This document shows positions 4,838-6,094 of a DNA stretch of 6,094 nt, in pieces. A program made the translations under genes and the position numbers. The notes under the pieces are model-generated. The model was not told the DNA's origin. It made no database searches and saw only the letters and a program-made list of their open reading frames with translations. Each line of letters opens with the position of its first letter. The stretch's first letter is position 1. Source of the stretch: Planctomycetota bacterium. Its GTDB lineage: Bacteria; Planctomycetota; Planctomycetia; Isosphaerales; Isosphaeraceae. The stretch lies in NCBI GenBank assembly GCA_021778575.1, contig JAJYCH010000315.1:1-6094 (forward strand). Reading direction: 5' to 3'.

Positions 4838-6094
4838 ATGAATTTTCATCGACGCGCCTCGATGGTCGCTCTGGCGCTGGGCATGGCCGTGGGCTCGGCT
4901 CGCGGTCAGGGGTTGGGGGCGGCTCGGCCGGAATCGGAGAATCCGGCGTCTCGCCCTTCTCGGCTGGGGCCGACTCCGGGGGCGGGGGCGAACCCTCTGG
5001 GCGATAGCCCGGGAGAAGGGGGCGCGGTTCTCGAAAACCCGTTCACCGGGCCGAGGTCCACCAGCGAGTCAGGCGCTCAAGGACCGCGCCGGGAGCCCGA
5101 CCGTGAGTCGGGGACGATCGGCCTGCCGATCCGGTCGACGATCGCTCCGGTCTCGTCATTCGGGTCGCTCGCCTTGACCGGCGAAGATGACGGGCCAGCC
5201 GATGGCCTGACCCTTGACCAGGCGATCGAGCGGCTGATTGCCCGGAATATGGATCTGAGGTCGAAGTCGTTCGAGATCCCCCAGGCCGACGCCGACGTCC
5301 TCACCGCCGGGCTTCGGGCCAACCCGGTCCTCTATTCCGACGTCCAGTGCTACCCCTACGGCGCGTTCAACCGGACCCGGCCGGGCGGTCAGACTCAGTA
5401 TGATATCAACGTCTCTTATCCCCTCGACATCACCGGCAAACGGAAGGCCCGGACCCTGGTGGCCTGCCAGGCGAAGAAGGTCCTTCAGGCGCAGTTTCAG
5501 GATGCGACCCGGGTCGAGATCGACAACCTCTATACCGAGTATGTCGACGTTCTCGCCGCGAGGGAGACCGTCCGACTCGCCAGAAAGAGCGTCGCCGAGC
5601 TTGAGAAGGAGCCCGAGCGATCCCGAGGGCCGCTCAAACCGCTCGCGGAGAGCGAAGACCTCCGGCTCGAAATCCAGCGAGAGTCGGCCGAGATTGGCCT
5701 GAACGAGGCCGAGGAACAGTATCAATCCGATCTCCGGGCGCTCGGGGCCTTGCTCGGGATGACCGTCGCGGAAGCCGAACGGCTGGAACTCCGCGGGTCG
5801 CTCGCCGATCGGACGCCGCCCCCGGTCGTCGGCGAACCGTTGCTCCGCCTGGCGATGACCACTCGACCCGACCTGATCGCCTACCGCCTGGGTGTGAAAC
5901 GCGCCGAGGCCGACGTCGGCCTCGCGGTCGCCAACCGCTACCCGGACGTCTACGTGCTCTATCAGCCTTATACCTTCCAGGACGACCGGTTTCTGAACGC
6001 CAAGAACGCCACGTCGTGGGGCGTCGGGCTGTCGGTCCCTTTGACGATCTTCAACCGGAACCAGGGGAACATCCGCCGGGCGAAGCTGAACGTG
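4838..6094 (+). CDS. TolC/CzcC-type outer-membrane efflux protein, 3' end outside the window
   Basis: The reading frame stays open for 419 codons to the window edge. TolC-family proteins form the trimeric outer-membrane and periplasmic channel of tripartite efflux pumps. Residues 1-23 look like a signal peptide (RR, then MVALALGMAVG, cleavage near ARG-Q). Residues 24-120 are rich in Pro, Gly, Ser and Arg and probably disordered, an unusually long lead-in. The first TolC repeat begins at LTLDQAIERLIARNMDLR (124-141), continues with a beta segment (184-201) and long helices (203-310). The second begins near EPLLRLAMTTRPDL (333-346), and WGVGLSVPLTIFNRNQGNI (394-412) is a CzcC-type hallmark. The ATG at 4838 is the first possible start after an in-frame stop at 4781, with GAGG at 4825-4828. 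A membrane-fusion protein and RND or ABC pump would be expected downstream. The exported substrate cannot be told. Confidence 0.92.
   Translation, partial: MNFHRRASMVALALGMAVGSARGQGLGAARPESENPASRPSRLGPTPGAGANPLGDSPGEGGAVLENPFTGPRSTSESGAQGPRREPDRESGTIGLPIRSTIAPVSSFGSLALTGEDDGPADGLTLDQAIERLIARNMDLRSKSFEIPQADADVLTAGLRANPVLYSDVQCYPYGAFNRTRPGGQTQYDINVSYPLDITGKRKARTLVACQAKKVLQAQFQDATRVEIDNLYTEYVDVLAARETVRLARKSVAELEKEPERSRGPLKPLAESEDLRLEIQRESAEIGLNEAEEQYQSDLRALGALLGMTVAEAERLELRGSLADRTPPPVVGEPLLRLAMTTRPDLIAYRLGVKRAEADVGLAVANRYPDVYVLYQPYTFQDDRFLNAKNATSWGVGLSVPLTIFNRNQGNIRRAKLNV

Noticed and set aside
4810..4908. Direct repeats CCTCGATGG (4810 and 4857) and GGCTCGCGGTCA (4827 and 4897) around the efflux gene start
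   Set aside because: They are short, differently spaced (47 and 70 bases), and one copy of each lies in coding sequence. Chance similarity in GC-rich DNA is the simpler explanation.
4702..5007. Gly/Ser-rich small + strand frame overlapping the efflux gene start
   Set aside because: It overlaps the signal peptide and lead-in of the TolC-type gene in another frame, and its composition reflects the GC-rich DNA of that stretch.

Overview
The window looks like chromosomal DNA from a planctomycete, most likely of the Isosphaeraceae/Gemmataceae type. The reasons are the high but uneven GC content, a sigma factor with an N-terminal helix-turn-helix of a kind I know from planctomycetes, small membrane proteins starting with the 'RFSLRRLMLL' type of N-terminus, and an intergenic hairpin built from AGTAGTCAG-like units. 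This placement is inference from remembered family features, not a database result. All six genes are on the + strand. No tRNA, rRNA, CRISPR array, transposase or integrase is visible.

Left part (1-988). About 250 bases of regulatory DNA precede a TetR-family repressor gene (254-874). Its promoter is unusually readable: TTGAAA, a 17-base spacer, then TAATAT. A TAGAC-N5-GTCTA palindrome fills the end of the spacer, so the repressor probably controls itself. The repressor carries a cysteine and a lysine at positions that, by remembered alignment, match the redox pair of E. coli NemR. A 17-base-spaced direct repeat containing a perfect 14-base palindrome sits at the extreme left edge. The neighbour it serves is outside the window.

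Middle part (989-4724). A sigma-70 family factor with an extra N-terminal DNA-binding domain and a missing region 3 (989-2044) is followed by a roughly 94-base nested hairpin repeat (2075-2168). Next comes a GAF plus PP2C/SpoIIE-type serine phosphatase (2191-3498) with all metal-binding motifs intact. Its stop codon overlaps the start of a five-helix membrane protein (3495-4115), and 21 bases later a second membrane protein with a BamE/SmpA-like C-terminal domain follows (4137-4724). The last three genes look like one transcription unit. RsbU-type phosphatases usually act in partner-switching control of sigma factors, so the sigma/phosphatase adjacency is suggestive, but no anti-sigma or STAS protein is present here.

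Right part (4725-6094). A 113-base gap leads to a TolC/CzcC-type outer-membrane efflux protein (4838 to the window end, no stop reached). It has a signal peptide and a long Pro/Gly/Ser-rich insert before the TolC repeats. The rest of an efflux operon is expected downstream, beyond the window.

I do not see a clear new defence or mobile system. The points most worth following are the self-controlled NemR-like redox repressor, the unusual sigma factor beside a phosphatase, and the hairpin repeat.
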